Source of the DNA: Saccharicrinis sp041595375
Lineage (GTDB): Bacteria; Bacteroidota; Bacteroidia; Bacteroidales; Marinilabiliaceae
Assembly (NCBI GenBank): GCA_041595375.1
Contig: JBFHKL010000029.1
Location: 1 to 24,264, forward strand
Reading direction: 5' to 3'
DNA: 24,264 nucleotides
The notes under the pieces were generated by a model that was not told where the DNA came from, searched no databases, and saw nothing but the letters and a program-made list of their open reading frames with translations. This document shows positions 1 to 8,507 of this stretch, piece after piece. The translations under genes and the position numbers were made by a program. How positions within the stretch are numbered: the first letter of the stretch is position 1; each line of letters starts with the position of its first letter.

Positions 1-353
1 CGACTGCGTTCGGATATATACACTCGAAATGATAATCCATAAAGAGAAAGAAGCACAAAGGAATTATACTTTCCTCCAAAGCTTAAAACTACATTAGGTG
101 CGATCTTCTTAGTTTTACCCCTTAACCAAAACATAAGTCTCATTAAATATATTGGTTTTGTTAAGCCTATCATTTCAAATGCTGGACTATATAGTTTAAT
201 ATTATTGGGGAGAGGGAAAAATACTTCACCTTTCATTAAACTAATAACAAAAACCTGAATATCCTTTTGCCTAGAAAAATACCAGGCAAGCTCAGTGATC
301 ACTTTTTCTAACCCTCCTGAAACAAAGGAGGGTAGTATTAAAACAATTCTCAC
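1..353 (-). CDS. Glycosyltransferase family 4, N-terminal part (cut by window edge)
   Basis: Hand translation from a GTG start at 353-351 gives an open frame that runs off the left edge after 117 codons. An in-frame stop at 362-360 lies just upstream and no ATG lies between, so GTG is the only plausible start. The N-terminus MRIVLILPSFVSGGLEKVIT is typical of GT-B fold, GT4-type enzymes: a first beta strand, then a glycine-rich loop and a helix. A later VVLSFGGKYNSFVLL strand fits the same Rossmann half-domain. The acceptor and nucleotide-sugar domains are outside the window, so donor specificity is unknown. It is the last visible gene of the minus-strand block, 66 bases after the ATP-grasp gene, and probably adds a sugar to the lipid-linked repeat unit at the inner face of the cytoplasmic membrane. 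Confidence 0.8.
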   Translation of the reverse strand, partial: MRIVLILPSFVSGGLEKVITELAWYFSRQKDIQVFVISLMKGEVFFPLPNNIKLYSPAFEMIGLTKPIYLMRLMFWLRGKTKKIAPNVVLSFGGKYNSFVLLSLYGLSFRVYISERS

Positions 354-419
354 ACTAGATTATTTAACATTAATGAATAGTTACCTTATAAGAAAAAAGA
401 TCTGCTCTCTCAATGTAAC

Positions 420-1457
420 CTAATACTGATAGTCAATTTTATTGGATTTTAACGACTTAATAACCCCTTCCACCATCCAACCATAAGGATTGAAGCTACC
501 TGGAAAATAATTTAAATCGGCATCCCAATAACCATGTTTAAACATTTCAGGATGCAAACCAAATCCATAACTTACTTCCACAATTAAGGGTTGTTCATCA
601 TTCAATATAAAATCAAATGCCGCACTCTGAAGCTGCATTTCTCCAGCTACCTTAAATGCTATTTCTAGAACTTTTGCGGGGATATTTGACATATCAAAAT
701 CAGGAATACCACTACCTGAGGCTCTGAAATCTCCTGGCCTCACCTTTCTTCGAGATGCAAAACACCTATCATATACATAATTAACCCGGATATCATAATC
801 ATTATCGCGTATAAAATCCTGAAAATAAATATACCCACATTCTCGGCCTTTTACTTTTGAAAAAGGCGTTGGCACTAATAGGCGTACAAAACCATTGACC
901 ACATCTATAGTAGTTGTCATACCAGCTCTATACTTTCTCCATCTTTCTTTCAAGTTTTTAAATGCATTATACTGAGCAAAACCACGACCAAAAGCTTTCC
1001 TGATAATTCTCAACCCCTCATTTTTATTCCTGATTAATCTAACATTCTCAGAACCAGCTCCCCCTCTCAATTTAAACACTTTGGGCAAAGTAGTTTCTTT
1101 CATCCATTTTTCAGCTTCTTTTTTAGTGTAAAAGACATGAGAGGGGACCAGTGGTGCATTATATGCCTCAAATAAATATTTTTGCCCAAGCTTATCATCA
1201 AAATGCCAACCACTTCTAAAATCAGGAAAAACGACCTTACCCGTCATTTCCAATGAAAACAGTAACTGCTTAGCAAATAACGTATCACGAACACTAGCAT
1301 GATAATGATGCCACATTAGCGCATCACAATCTTCTAATTGCAAAACAATGTCACTATCATAACAATTAACAACCTTATAATCAACACTATTCTGTTCGCA
1401 ATAATTTATCCAATGGCTACTAAACGAACCTTCTCTATGATGTATAGCTATTTTCAT
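420..1457 (-). CDS. ATP-grasp domain protein (RimK-like carboxylate-amine ligase candidate)
   Basis: A 345-residue protein with an ATP-grasp layout. An N-terminal alpha/beta region (about 1-95) precedes an ATP-binding strand with Lys129 and a glycine-rich loop (VFKLRGGAGS, 127-136). YFQDFI (211-216) fits the adenine/ribose-binding segment and DIRV (222-225) follows. Asp282 and Glu294 (AAFDFIL, IVEVSYGFG) are in the usual magnesium-ligand positions. The common E-x-N ending is E-V-S (294-296) here, which is worth noting. Enzymes of this fold join a carboxylate to an amine through an acyl-phosphate, but the substrate cannot be read. It lies downstream of a different ATP-grasp gene and of a deacetylase remnant. 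Amide modification of a uronic acid or peptide-like decoration of the polysaccharide is an inference. The fold is fairly sure; the function is not. Confidence 0.75.
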   Translation of the reverse strand: MKIAIHHREGSFSSHWINYCEQNSVDYKVVNCYDSDIVLQLEDCDALMWHHYHASVRDTLFAKQLLFSLEMTGKVVFPDFRSGWHFDDKLGQKYLFEAYNAPLVPSHVFYTKKEAEKWMKETTLPKVFKLRGGAGSENVRLIRNKNEGLRIIRKAFGRGFAQYNAFKNLKERWRKYRAGMTTTIDVVNGFVRLLVPTPFSKVKGRECGYIYFQDFIRDNDYDIRVNYVYDRCFASRRKVRPGDFRASGSGIPDFDMSNIPAKVLEIAFKVAGEMQLQSAAFDFILNDEQPLIVEVSYGFGLHPEMFKHGYWDADLNYFPGSFNPYGWMVEGVIKSLKSNKIDYQY

Positions 1458-1508
1458 TAAATATATTTTTAAATAAATACAATGGCCCTAGGATTAGTAA
1501 GTTGATTT

Positions 1509-1688
1509 TTAATTATCATCCTGGTTGTGTCCATTAACCAATCTCCCCAGTTGATCCGAAGTCATAAATTCAATCGTTGGCCAACGCTTAATAGCAACAG
1601 ATAAAATTTGTTCTAACATTATTAAATTTATATCTCTATTGCATGGATCGATAAATCCTACATAATTTATTCGATGACTATTACCTAC
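1509..1688 (-). pseudogene. Decayed C-terminal copy of the deacetylase-like gene at 3333-4475
   Basis: Reading the minus strand between the two ATP-grasp genes gives 59 codons followed by TAA at 1511-1509. The translation contains SHRINYVGFID and RWPTIEFMTSDQLGRL. It lines up with the last 53 residues of the intact protein at 3333-4475 (SHRINFVGFID and RWPDIEFMTSDQLGKL); by hand about 36 of 53 positions are identical. An in-frame TAA at 1691-1689 and a garbled stretch up to about 1720 close the frame. The other 320 or so codons are missing, so this is a remnant and not a gene. It records an earlier second copy of the deacetylase-like gene, in the same orientation and directly upstream (in transcription) of the second ATP-grasp gene. 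Confidence 0.85.
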
Positions 1689-1783
1689 TTATTCCTTTAC
1701 AAAGCAGTGTAAATCAACTTCATTTAAAACACAACTATTTCTTTAATTATTAACAAGTTGAAACACTAAAATTGACTTTCTGA

Positions 1784-2902
1784 TTAATTTAAACTCCAAT
1801 GATTTTTAACACAGTACTCATATACCTCATCAGAAAACTCATCAAAAAATAATGCACCATGATATTGTGCAAACCTTATTGTAGCCCCATTGATATCATT
1901 CACTTCTATTAACCTCCACCTACCATCCTCATCATAACATAAATCCAAACATAATAATCTGGCATAAAATACTTTATTGGCTATACTTAAGGCTAAATCT
2001 TTCAGGCTCTCATAATCGGGAATTTTTTGATTAAAATTTTCACCAGTATCCGGATGTACTAGGTATTTTTTGCCGTAATAGTCAACAGCAAATCCGTTTA
2101 AACAACCATCTTTACCCACCATAGATGCTATTCCTCCCGACGATAGATTATCTAATGAACCACCTACACCCATTCGCAAACCCATATTTATTACATGGAA
2201 GCGATTATCTTTTACAGACTTATATACATTAACACGCATAGTATTAAGCCCTTGAGGATTAAACTTAGAAAAGAATACATGTTGACGAATTTTTTCCTGA
2301 ATTATAAAGTCACTACTATTTTGGATAATTTTCATCAATTCATTTTCATTTTTTGGAAAACACACCCCCTTCCCTCCATATGAATCCTTATTAGGTTTAA
2401 ATACAACGGGGAAATCTATATTTTCAGAAATACGCCTAACATCCTCTACTGCAATCAACTTAAGATTAGGATCATAATATTGACCATCGATATTATGAAA
2501 AAAATCCTTTGGGAAAATATTTTGATCAAACCACTTATTGTACATACTTTTAAATGATAAAAACCTGACGGAAGGTTCCCGATTCAATGTAGGTTCTATA
2601 TCTACCATAAATATTTCTTCAGGTATATATTTGTAATCAAGAACCTCTGAAATATTGCAACAAACTCTCAATGTTGCGAGGTTAACCTTATTTTTAAAAG
2701 GTTTCCAATATGACCTATGTTTTTTTTCAATATCTGATATAACTTTTTTACTTAGCTCAGGATATAGTCTAAAAACTTTTTTATATCTCCGATTCCATAA
2801 AATTCTAGCACCTCTGAGTTTACCAAATAAACTTATCAGCCTTTTAATTTTTTCTTTGGAACTAAACTGTCCATTTAAAATAATTCTTTTATACATCGAC
2901 AT
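1784..2902 (-). CDS. Sugar-transfer-associated ATP-grasp protein
   Basis: A 372-residue protein resembling the ATP-grasp family found beside sugar-transfer genes in polysaccharide loci. The basic N-terminal half (about 1-110) is family-specific. The ATP-grasp core has a Lys-containing strand and glycine-rich loop (VVFKPNKDSYGGKGV, 166-180), IIQEKI (200-205), NTMRVNVY (220-227), GLRMGVGGSLDN (241-252), and the metal-binding end LIEVND (331-336) with Glu333 and Asn335. The catalytic set therefore looks complete, unlike the E-V-S variant in the neighbouring ATP-grasp gene. It probably forms an amide or similar bond on a glycan building block; the true substrate is unknown. A start two codons later (ATG of MYKR) is possible. 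It is separated by 430 bases from the upstream deacetylase-like gene. Confidence 0.8.
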   Translation of the reverse strand: MSMYKRIILNGQFSSKEKIKRLISLFGKLRGARILWNRRYKKVFRLYPELSKKVISDIEKKHRSYWKPFKNKVNLATLRVCCNISEVLDYKYIPEEIFMVDIEPTLNREPSVRFLSFKSMYNKWFDQNIFPKDFFHNIDGQYYDPNLKLIAVEDVRRISENIDFPVVFKPNKDSYGGKGVCFPKNENELMKIIQNSSDFIIQEKIRQHVFFSKFNPQGLNTMRVNVYKSVKDNRFHVINMGLRMGVGGSLDNLSSGGIASMVGKDGCLNGFAVDYYGKKYLVHPDTGENFNQKIPDYESLKDLALSIANKVFYARLLCLDLCYDEDGRWRLIEVNDINGATIRFAQYHGALFFDEFSDEVYEYCVKNHWSLN

Positions 2903-3332
2903 ATTTTTGATTATCCCAATTAATTGAACGTATTAACAAATACTATGAATCACGATACTATTTAATCCTAGTTGAATTAAGAGTGCAGTTACTTTCGAGA
3001 TTTCATTCCAATATTTTCATTCTTAAACAACACCTAACCTACTGGAACATCAAACTCCTTATTCTTCAATAAAGCCGCCTATCTCTATAAACATCTCTGT
3101 TAATTTTTTATCAAGAGAAAATTCAATTTTCTTGATAAATGCCTAAAGAATAATACAAATAGTTTGAGTTTCCAATTCCACATTATTTACACACATTATT
3201 AGTCAGCCAAAATAAAAAACTAAATATTTACCATTTATTTTTAGTCTAAGTGATGTATGTGAAATAATTATTTAAACATATAAACTGGAAAAAGTACACT
3301 GTTTGATATTAGATATGATAAATGAATATTTA
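2903..3332. other. Gene-free 430-base gap, possibly containing decayed coding sequence
   Basis: No convincing gene is present on either strand. On the minus strand, two short overlapping frames between about 3060 and 3190 read like protein ends: one contains LKLFVLFFRHLSRKLNFLL, the other FIKKIEFSLDKKLTEMF and ends IGGFIEE plus a stop. Neither was recognised and neither exceeds about 30 codons. Because the next spacer downstream carries a clear gene remnant, decay of another gene here is plausible but unproven. No TAnnTTTG promoter element was found for the ATP-grasp gene that follows. Confidence 0.4.
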
Positions 3333-4475
3333 CTAGGATTGCTCACCAGACATTAATTTCCCTAATTGATCCGAAGTCATAAACTCAATATCAGGCCAAC
3401 GTTTTAAAGCTTTGGTTAGAATCTGATTCAACATAACAAGATTTCTATTTCTATTTTCAATATCAATAAAACCCACAAAGTTAATTCTGTGTGATGTTAT
3501 GACTGCCGGCTTATGCATTGCAAAAGCAATGTTCATTTCACCAAGACACTGATCTACAGGATCTTTTATCCTTAACTTAAACATAGACGGTTCAAATGTT
3601 ACATTACGTACGCTAAAAACTTGTCCTATCAAATTTTTTTTACCTTGATAATATCTATGTCTTATATTCTTATTACCATCAGGAGAAGGTTCGAACATTG
3701 TATGAATACCTTGAAAATACTTTACTCCTTTTTCATAAACAGCCTTATTATAATCCGGACTCCACCTGAAGTTTGGAGGTATTATAGATTCTGATTTATA
3801 TCCGAATAACTTATCAAATAGATCAAGACCTTCTGTAAAGATCTTTAACTTATCTTCTTTATCTTTTAAGGAATTATATTGCATAGCAACAACATAGGAA
3901 TTCCCTCTCCTTCCTGACATTGGATTTAACGGAATACACCCTGGCATATTATTACTGAATCCAAAATGCGCATCTTTATCTCCTTTTTGAAGTGCACTCA
4001 TAAATTGACTTACATTTAAATGTTCCCTACCATGATATTGAGGGTGAAAAACCTTCAGCTCCATCCCTTTCCGCCATAATTTAAAATTATTTTTATGTTG
4101 GGGATATTTTTGAAAAGTGTCCGTTATCAATTCATAATAATACTCTTTAAAGTTATTTTCCTTAATCTTCTCAAAATCAGGGTTAGCTACCATACTATTA
4201 GCGGTAATAATCGGGTGATTCCCTTTCATATCCTTATACGAAATCAATAGATCAAACAAAACTTCCAGATCTTCCTCGCTAAGTAATGAATCGTATTTTT
4301 CAAAAGATATTTTATCTACAGGATACCCTTCCTTAAGGCATTTGTTATAAACATCCTTCGATGGCATTCTTATACTACCCCAATCATCTGACTCTATCAC
4401 GACTATTTTCCGCTTTGTTCTCCACCCTCTTAAATTAGTATAAATACGTGCTAATTTTCTTTTATGCAATTCCAT
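3333..4475 (-). CDS. NodB-like polysaccharide (de)acetylase family protein
   Basis: A 380-residue protein that resembles the divergent 'polysaccharide (de)acetylase' family seen in Bacteroidota surface-glycan loci. Motifs can be matched to the NodB fold. VIESDDWGS (26-34) would be the metal and base motif with Asp30 and Asp31. The histidine cluster HPQYHGREH (144-152) contains two overlapping HxxxH pairs. FRWSPDYN (237-243) would stand in for the arginine/proline motif, and TSHRINF (327-333) for the final histidine motif. It lacks the canonical TFDDG, so its chemistry may differ from ordinary sugar N-deacetylation. No signal peptide is apparent, which suggests a cytoplasmic substrate. The gene sits 49 bases after the polymerase gene and upstream of two ATP-grasp genes. 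A degraded copy of its 3' end lies at 1509-1688. Confidence 0.7.
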   Translation of the reverse strand: MELHKRKLARIYTNLRGWRTKRKIVVIESDDWGSIRMPSKDVYNKCLKEGYPVDKISFEKYDSLLSEEDLEVLFDLLISYKDMKGNHPIITANSMVANPDFEKIKENNFKEYYYELITDTFQKYPQHKNNFKLWRKGMELKVFHPQYHGREHLNVSQFMSALQKGDKDAHFGFSNNMPGCIPLNPMSGRRGNSYVVAMQYNSLKDKEDKLKIFTEGLDLFDKLFGYKSESIIPPNFRWSPDYNKAVYEKGVKYFQGIHTMFEPSPDGNKNIRHRYYQGKKNLIGQVFSVRNVTFEPSMFKLRIKDPVDQCLGEMNIAFAMHKPAVITSHRINFVGFIDIENRNRNLVMLNQILTKALKRWPDIEFMTSDQLGKLMSGEQS

Positions 4476-4524
4476 AATTTTTTTTAAAAGTTTTCTAGTT
4501 ATGAACCTATTTGATTATTCAATC

Positions 4525-5814
4525 TTAAAATAAAAACAGTCTTTTAATATCTTCTATCAAAGGAACCTGGTATGAATAAAATCCCGCAGAAACAGGATTG
4601 CCTATAATGGTTAATGCCCCAATATAATCAAAGCCAATTCGTAAAGACATTATACAAAAAAGCAATAACCATGGCATTGCTATCACTTGCAGGAGAGACA
4701 TCTTCCTAATTTTTGGATATGCTGAGAATGAAATAATATAAAACGTATAAGTAAACATATTTGCAACAACCAAAAAGCGACCTCCAGAAGGCACAAAGCT
4801 TAAAATATTCGCAAAACCCATAAAAAGAAGGGAAAAACAAAAAAGTGTTTTTAAATCCTCCCTAGAGTTCAGAAACTTCTTTCCAAAAAGAAAGAAAGAA
4901 CCTACAAAAACATAATTTACCCAATTTAGTCCTTCCAAAGGAAGAGTTACAAACCAAGGCAAATTTTGATTAATCAAACTACGATGCTCTGCATAAACAG
5001 GATTAGCATATGTTTGTACCTCAGAAAAAAAAACATCTGGTAAAAAAGATAAAACAGACTGAAACCATTGCAAATCGAGTTCTTGCAAAAAGGCTGTAGC
5101 TAAATAAAATACTAAATACAGGTTTGTTTTATTTTTTAATACGTAAAATAAGCCCAGAATAGCTACAGGTAATGTAAAGGAATAATGGATAAAGACGGAT
5201 ACCCCTGACCATATTAGTGATTTCTTATTGCCCTCCAATAAAAACGGTAGTAATCCAAAAAGATAAACCTGCGCGGCAGCCCAAAACCTAAAACCATTTA
5301 TATTCCATATTGGGTTAATCAATGCAAATGTAATTATCAATAAAAAAACAATAAAATTAACCTTGTTTTCAATCCTATTAAAAATAAACCAAAGGTTTCT
5401 AGAATAGAAGAAACCAAAAAAAACTCCATAGACTGTAAAAAGAGCGATAGGATTATCTGTTGTCCTGGAAACCAAAAACATAAATATTGGAGAAACAATA
5501 TCCGGATCTTCAGATACCTCACTGTAAAACGATTCAAATAAACTCCATATATTAAGATCAGAATGTGCCATATTAACAAATATTTCAGCATACCTGGCAG
5601 AATCTGCACCTCCTCTTTCCGCAATAATAAAAGTAAATCCAAAAAATATACAAAACAGCCAGAATACATTTTTTGACCATGGTTCTTTCCAATGATAAAA
5701 AGCTGCCAATAAGCTACCCAATGGCCAAACTACAAAACCCAGATAATAATGCACTCCTTCTTTCCATTTTGCGGTAGAATTATAAACATTACAATAGAAT
5801 TGCTGCTTATTCAT
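4525..5814 (-). CDS. EpsG/Wzy-like polysaccharide polymerase, multipass membrane protein
   Basis: A 429-residue, very hydrophobic protein with roughly ten or more membrane segments. After a short cytoplasmic N-terminus, the first segments begin near residue 25. A soluble loop with RGGADSARYAEIFV (about 67-80) follows the second or third segment; acidic/Tyr motifs of this kind occur in EpsG-family and Wzy-type polymerases, which join lipid-linked repeat units in the periplasm. Such proteins are too divergent for a sure family call by eye. The gene begins 4 bases after the stop of a glycosyltransferase gene and follows a flippase two genes upstream, so it fits the polymerase slot of a Wzx/Wzy-type block. 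It is unrelated in visible motifs to the second polymerase at 21817-23028. Confidence 0.65.
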   Translation of the reverse strand: MNKQQFYCNVYNSTAKWKEGVHYYLGFVVWPLGSLLAAFYHWKEPWSKNVFWLFCIFFGFTFIIAERGGADSARYAEIFVNMAHSDLNIWSLFESFYSEVSEDPDIVSPIFMFLVSRTTDNPIALFTVYGVFFGFFYSRNLWFIFNRIENKVNFIVFLLIITFALINPIWNINGFRFWAAAQVYLFGLLPFLLEGNKKSLIWSGVSVFIHYSFTLPVAILGLFYVLKNKTNLYLVFYLATAFLQELDLQWFQSVLSFLPDVFFSEVQTYANPVYAEHRSLINQNLPWFVTLPLEGLNWVNYVFVGSFFLFGKKFLNSREDLKTLFCFSLLFMGFANILSFVPSGGRFLVVANMFTYTFYIISFSAYPKIRKMSLLQVIAMPWLLLFCIMSLRIGFDYIGALTIIGNPVSAGFYSYQVPLIEDIKRLFLF

Positions 5815-5818
5815 TGTA

Positions 5819-6943
5819 TTATTCTGAAAGTGTTAGGAATTTCTTTGCCACAAGTTTAATATCATAATTATTGGCAGGTTCTAACTTCAATTGCTTAGCA
5901 TAATTACCTTCGAGGAATTTTTCAAGCACATTAAAATCAGTGTCTTGGGTAACATTAAAAACCGGTCTACCAATAATAGCATAATCAATTAACTTACTGG
6001 GTAATTGAGACTTTGTATTGTTATCAAAATTAACCAGAAAGTCCAATTGAGAAAGCACCTTAAGCAATTCACTTCTATCAATATATTCTCGAATAATTAA
6101 CTTACCTTTTAATTTATCCTTATAGGGCTGAAGCACACCTACAGAAGATGTATAAACAATAAATCTAAAATCTTTTTGACATTTCACCAGAAAATCTAAC
6201 ATAGCCCTTGGGTCACGTTTACCTGGAATAAAACCACCAGCATATGCAAAAGTTGGACAATCACCATTTTTTTTATATTTAGGAAGCTTCATATCATCAA
6301 GTCTGAACCCTTGGGGTATTATTCGTATTTTATCCTGAAATTCAGGATAGTAACCAGACCGGGCTCCTTCAAAAGGAATAGTAATATAATCTGCCATACG
6401 ACAAAACCACTTTTCAATATACTTAAAATAAAATACTTTTTTAAAAGTATCAGTAGTATGACCCATATAAGGATCTCCGCAATCGGCTACCCAGGTTTTA
6501 GCAATTCCTTTCTTTTGCGGTATAATAAGAGCCACTCCCCAATGAATGGGATAAGGCACTGCAATTGAGATTAACAAGTCATAGCCCTTTTCATTTTTTA
6601 GAGAATGGAAGACTTTAAACATCAATTCAATCTGTGGATATTCAAATAGCATTCCCATGCTTCTCCTAAACAAGCGTCTAATAAGTAATGCAACACCCTT
6701 TCCTTTCAACTTAATTTCTTTAAAACTTATTTCCCCTAAACTTCTGATATCAATATTATTCTCTTTTGAATAATCCTGATAATCATATCCTATTTTTGGT
6801 ATATACACAACCACTCTATGTCCTTGTCGCGCTAATTCCAATGCAAGTTCTGTGGTTCGAAAAGCACGTGGTGAATTTTGCGGATAAAAAGCTGCTGATA
6901 CAATCAGAATTTTCTTTATTTCCATATTTTGCTGCTGAGCCAT
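5819..6943 (-). CDS. GT-B fold glycosyltransferase (GT4-like)
   Basis: A 374-residue GT-B protein. The N-terminal Rossmann domain starts with ILIVSAAFYPQNSPRAFR (12-29), a common opening for GT4-type enzymes that handle undecaprenyl-linked acceptors. The second domain starts near TFAYAGGFIPGKRDP (231-245), a typical start of the donor-binding domain, and LPSKLIDYAIIGRPVF (314-329) matches the region that binds the nucleotide sugar. The usual E-x7-E pair is altered, with Lys/Asp in SKLID where a Glu is expected. The start at 6943 is used; ATG at residue 7 (6925) is an equally possible start, because the conserved domain begins only at residue 10. It is 21 bases from the flippase and 4 bases from the polymerase. 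The donor sugar is unknown. Confidence 0.8.
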   Translation of the reverse strand: MAQQQNMEIKKILIVSAAFYPQNSPRAFRTTELALELARQGHRVVVYIPKIGYDYQDYSKENNIDIRSLGEISFKEIKLKGKGVALLIRRLFRRSMGMLFEYPQIELMFKVFHSLKNEKGYDLLISIAVPYPIHWGVALIIPQKKGIAKTWVADCGDPYMGHTTDTFKKVFYFKYIEKWFCRMADYITIPFEGARSGYYPEFQDKIRIIPQGFRLDDMKLPKYKKNGDCPTFAYAGGFIPGKRDPRAMLDFLVKCQKDFRFIVYTSSVGVLQPYKDKLKGKLIIREYIDRSELLKVLSQLDFLVNFDNNTKSQLPSKLIDYAIIGRPVFNVTQDTDFNVLEKFLEGNYAKQLKLEPANNYDIKLVAKKFLTLSE

Positions 6944-6964
6944 ATTTGTATTTAGAATGAATTT

Positions 6965-8455
6965 TTATTTAGACCGTTTTAACAATGGAAGTACTAGTTC
7001 TTTATAGTTAATTTTAAATAATTTAGAGGATACGATTAAAACAATCAAAAAACAAAAACCTGCAATTGCCACAAACCATATTCCTTCTATATTCTTTAAT
7101 AAGAAATGTAAAACAGCGTTGACTAAAAACAATGATAGAAATGAATGCAAAGCTATTGCTAGAAATCGTGAAGCAGGAAACATTTGCAAAAATGACACTT
7201 CTAATTTTTTTGCAGAATACCATAATGAAATGATGATACCCCCAATGGCTATCACAACAAAACTCGTTACTACGGCAATAGGGGTATTAAACACTAGTAT
7301 AACAATATACTCCACAACCCATGTTACAACAGCCAATCCATAATGCAATTTTGCGTAAAATTTCGATTCACCCAACGAAAGAAGAAGTGGGGCAAATACT
7401 ATAATATTAAAAAAATTAATAACCATGATCACCGAAAAATATTTTGCGGATATAGCGTATGTATCTGAAAATACGAAGGTCACTACTTCCTTAGCATAGA
7501 ACAGAAAAAAAACAACCATAGGATAAATCAGTACAGCAGATTTTTGCAATGCCGAACGCCAAAGCCTAGTAATTTGATCCATATCCTTTTTCTCATGTGC
7601 AATTTTTGAGAAAATAGGCATCAGTACTGTTGAGGTAGCTCCTGTAACCATATGCACTAAAGGAATTTCAATAAACCCATTACTAAATTCAGCAAAAACT
7701 TTAGCTCCAAAATAACGGCTAATATAAAACTGATTGGCTGATCTGTAAATAATACCCGCAATTGATGCAGAAACCAACGGTAAACTATAATTCAAAATCT
7801 CTTTAAGTTTTAGATTACAATTCTCAGATTTCACATTATTAAAAGGAATCCCTTTAAAAAAGTAAGCGATAATAAGAATAATAACAGAACTTATTACCCA
7901 ACCATAAATAGCATGAATATAAGTTCCTTTATAGAGAACAACTGGCAGTACAATACACAACAACATAATGATACGTGATAATGTATTATAGAAAGCAATA
8001 TAAATTGTTTTTTTATAGGAAGAAAAGATACCTTCTATTCCAAGTGTTGGTAACAATAACAATGGTATAGGTGAAAAGTATTTTAACCCCACCGACAACT
8101 CAGGGTTACGAAGTACATTAGCTATTAGATCTGAAAAACCATATAGAAAAACAGAAAAGATCAATCCTCCAAATAACAATAACCGGGTAATCTTCCATAC
8201 AATTATCTTTCCTTGTCCCAAAGGATATCTGGGCAAAAAATATCCAAACACTCTAGGTAAACCTGCAGTAAAAACTATTAATAAACTATTATACACATAT
8301 AATATCTGCCTATATGTACCATATTCTATTTTATCAAAATAACGAGATAAGATAGCTGTGCTTATCATGGCCATTCCAAAAGAACTTAAGCTACCAATAC
8401 CTACCCACAAAGCTTGTAGAGTATTATTGTTATCCGTAAAATTAGCTTTATACAT
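6965..8455 (-). CDS. Wzx-type lipopolysaccharide/exopolysaccharide flippase (MATE/PST-like)
   Basis: A 496-residue membrane protein with about 12-14 hydrophobic segments spread over its whole length. The N-terminus GIGSLSSFGMAMISTAILSR followed by YFDKIEYGTYRQ resembles oligosaccharide flippases of the polysaccharide transport family. In that family the first helix is followed by an amphipathic loop with a conserved Tyr-Gly. It would turn the lipid-linked repeat unit from the inner to the outer face of the cytoplasmic membrane. It is the first gene of block A, preceded by a 549-base leader, and is followed after 21 bases by a glycosyltransferase gene. A second flippase of the same general class lies at 16976-18547, and the two share little by eye. 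Confidence 0.8.
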   Translation of the reverse strand: MYKANFTDNNNTLQALWVGIGSLSSFGMAMISTAILSRYFDKIEYGTYRQILYVYNSLLIVFTAGLPRVFGYFLPRYPLGQGKIIVWKITRLLLFGGLIFSVFLYGFSDLIANVLRNPELSVGLKYFSPIPLLLLPTLGIEGIFSSYKKTIYIAFYNTLSRIIMLLCIVLPVVLYKGTYIHAIYGWVISSVIILIIAYFFKGIPFNNVKSENCNLKLKEILNYSLPLVSASIAGIIYRSANQFYISRYFGAKVFAEFSNGFIEIPLVHMVTGATSTVLMPIFSKIAHEKKDMDQITRLWRSALQKSAVLIYPMVVFFLFYAKEVVTFVFSDTYAISAKYFSVIMVINFFNIIVFAPLLLSLGESKFYAKLHYGLAVVTWVVEYIVILVFNTPIAVVTSFVVIAIGGIIISLWYSAKKLEVSFLQMFPASRFLAIALHSFLSLFLVNAVLHFLLKNIEGIWFVAIAGFCFLIVLIVSSKLFKINYKELVLPLLKRSK

Positions 8456-8470
8456 ATAAACCTATCTCAT

Positions 8471-8507
8471 ATCAATTTCAACTAACTTATTTCAGCAATA
8501 AATTGAT
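8471..8507. repeat. Inverted repeat before the flippase gene
   Basis: ATCAATTT (8471-8478) and AAATTGAT (8500-8507) are perfect 8-base arms around a 21-base loop, 16 bases upstream of the minus-strand flippase start. In the transcript it would form a weak AT-rich hairpin in the leader; as DNA it could be an operator. Chance occurrence in AT-rich DNA is possible. Confidence 0.3.

Noticed and set aside
3060..3190. Two short overlapping minus-strand protein-like frames
   Set aside because: Neither exceeds about 30 codons, neither has a recognisable motif, and they overlap in different registers. Recorded only as possible debris within the spacer entry.
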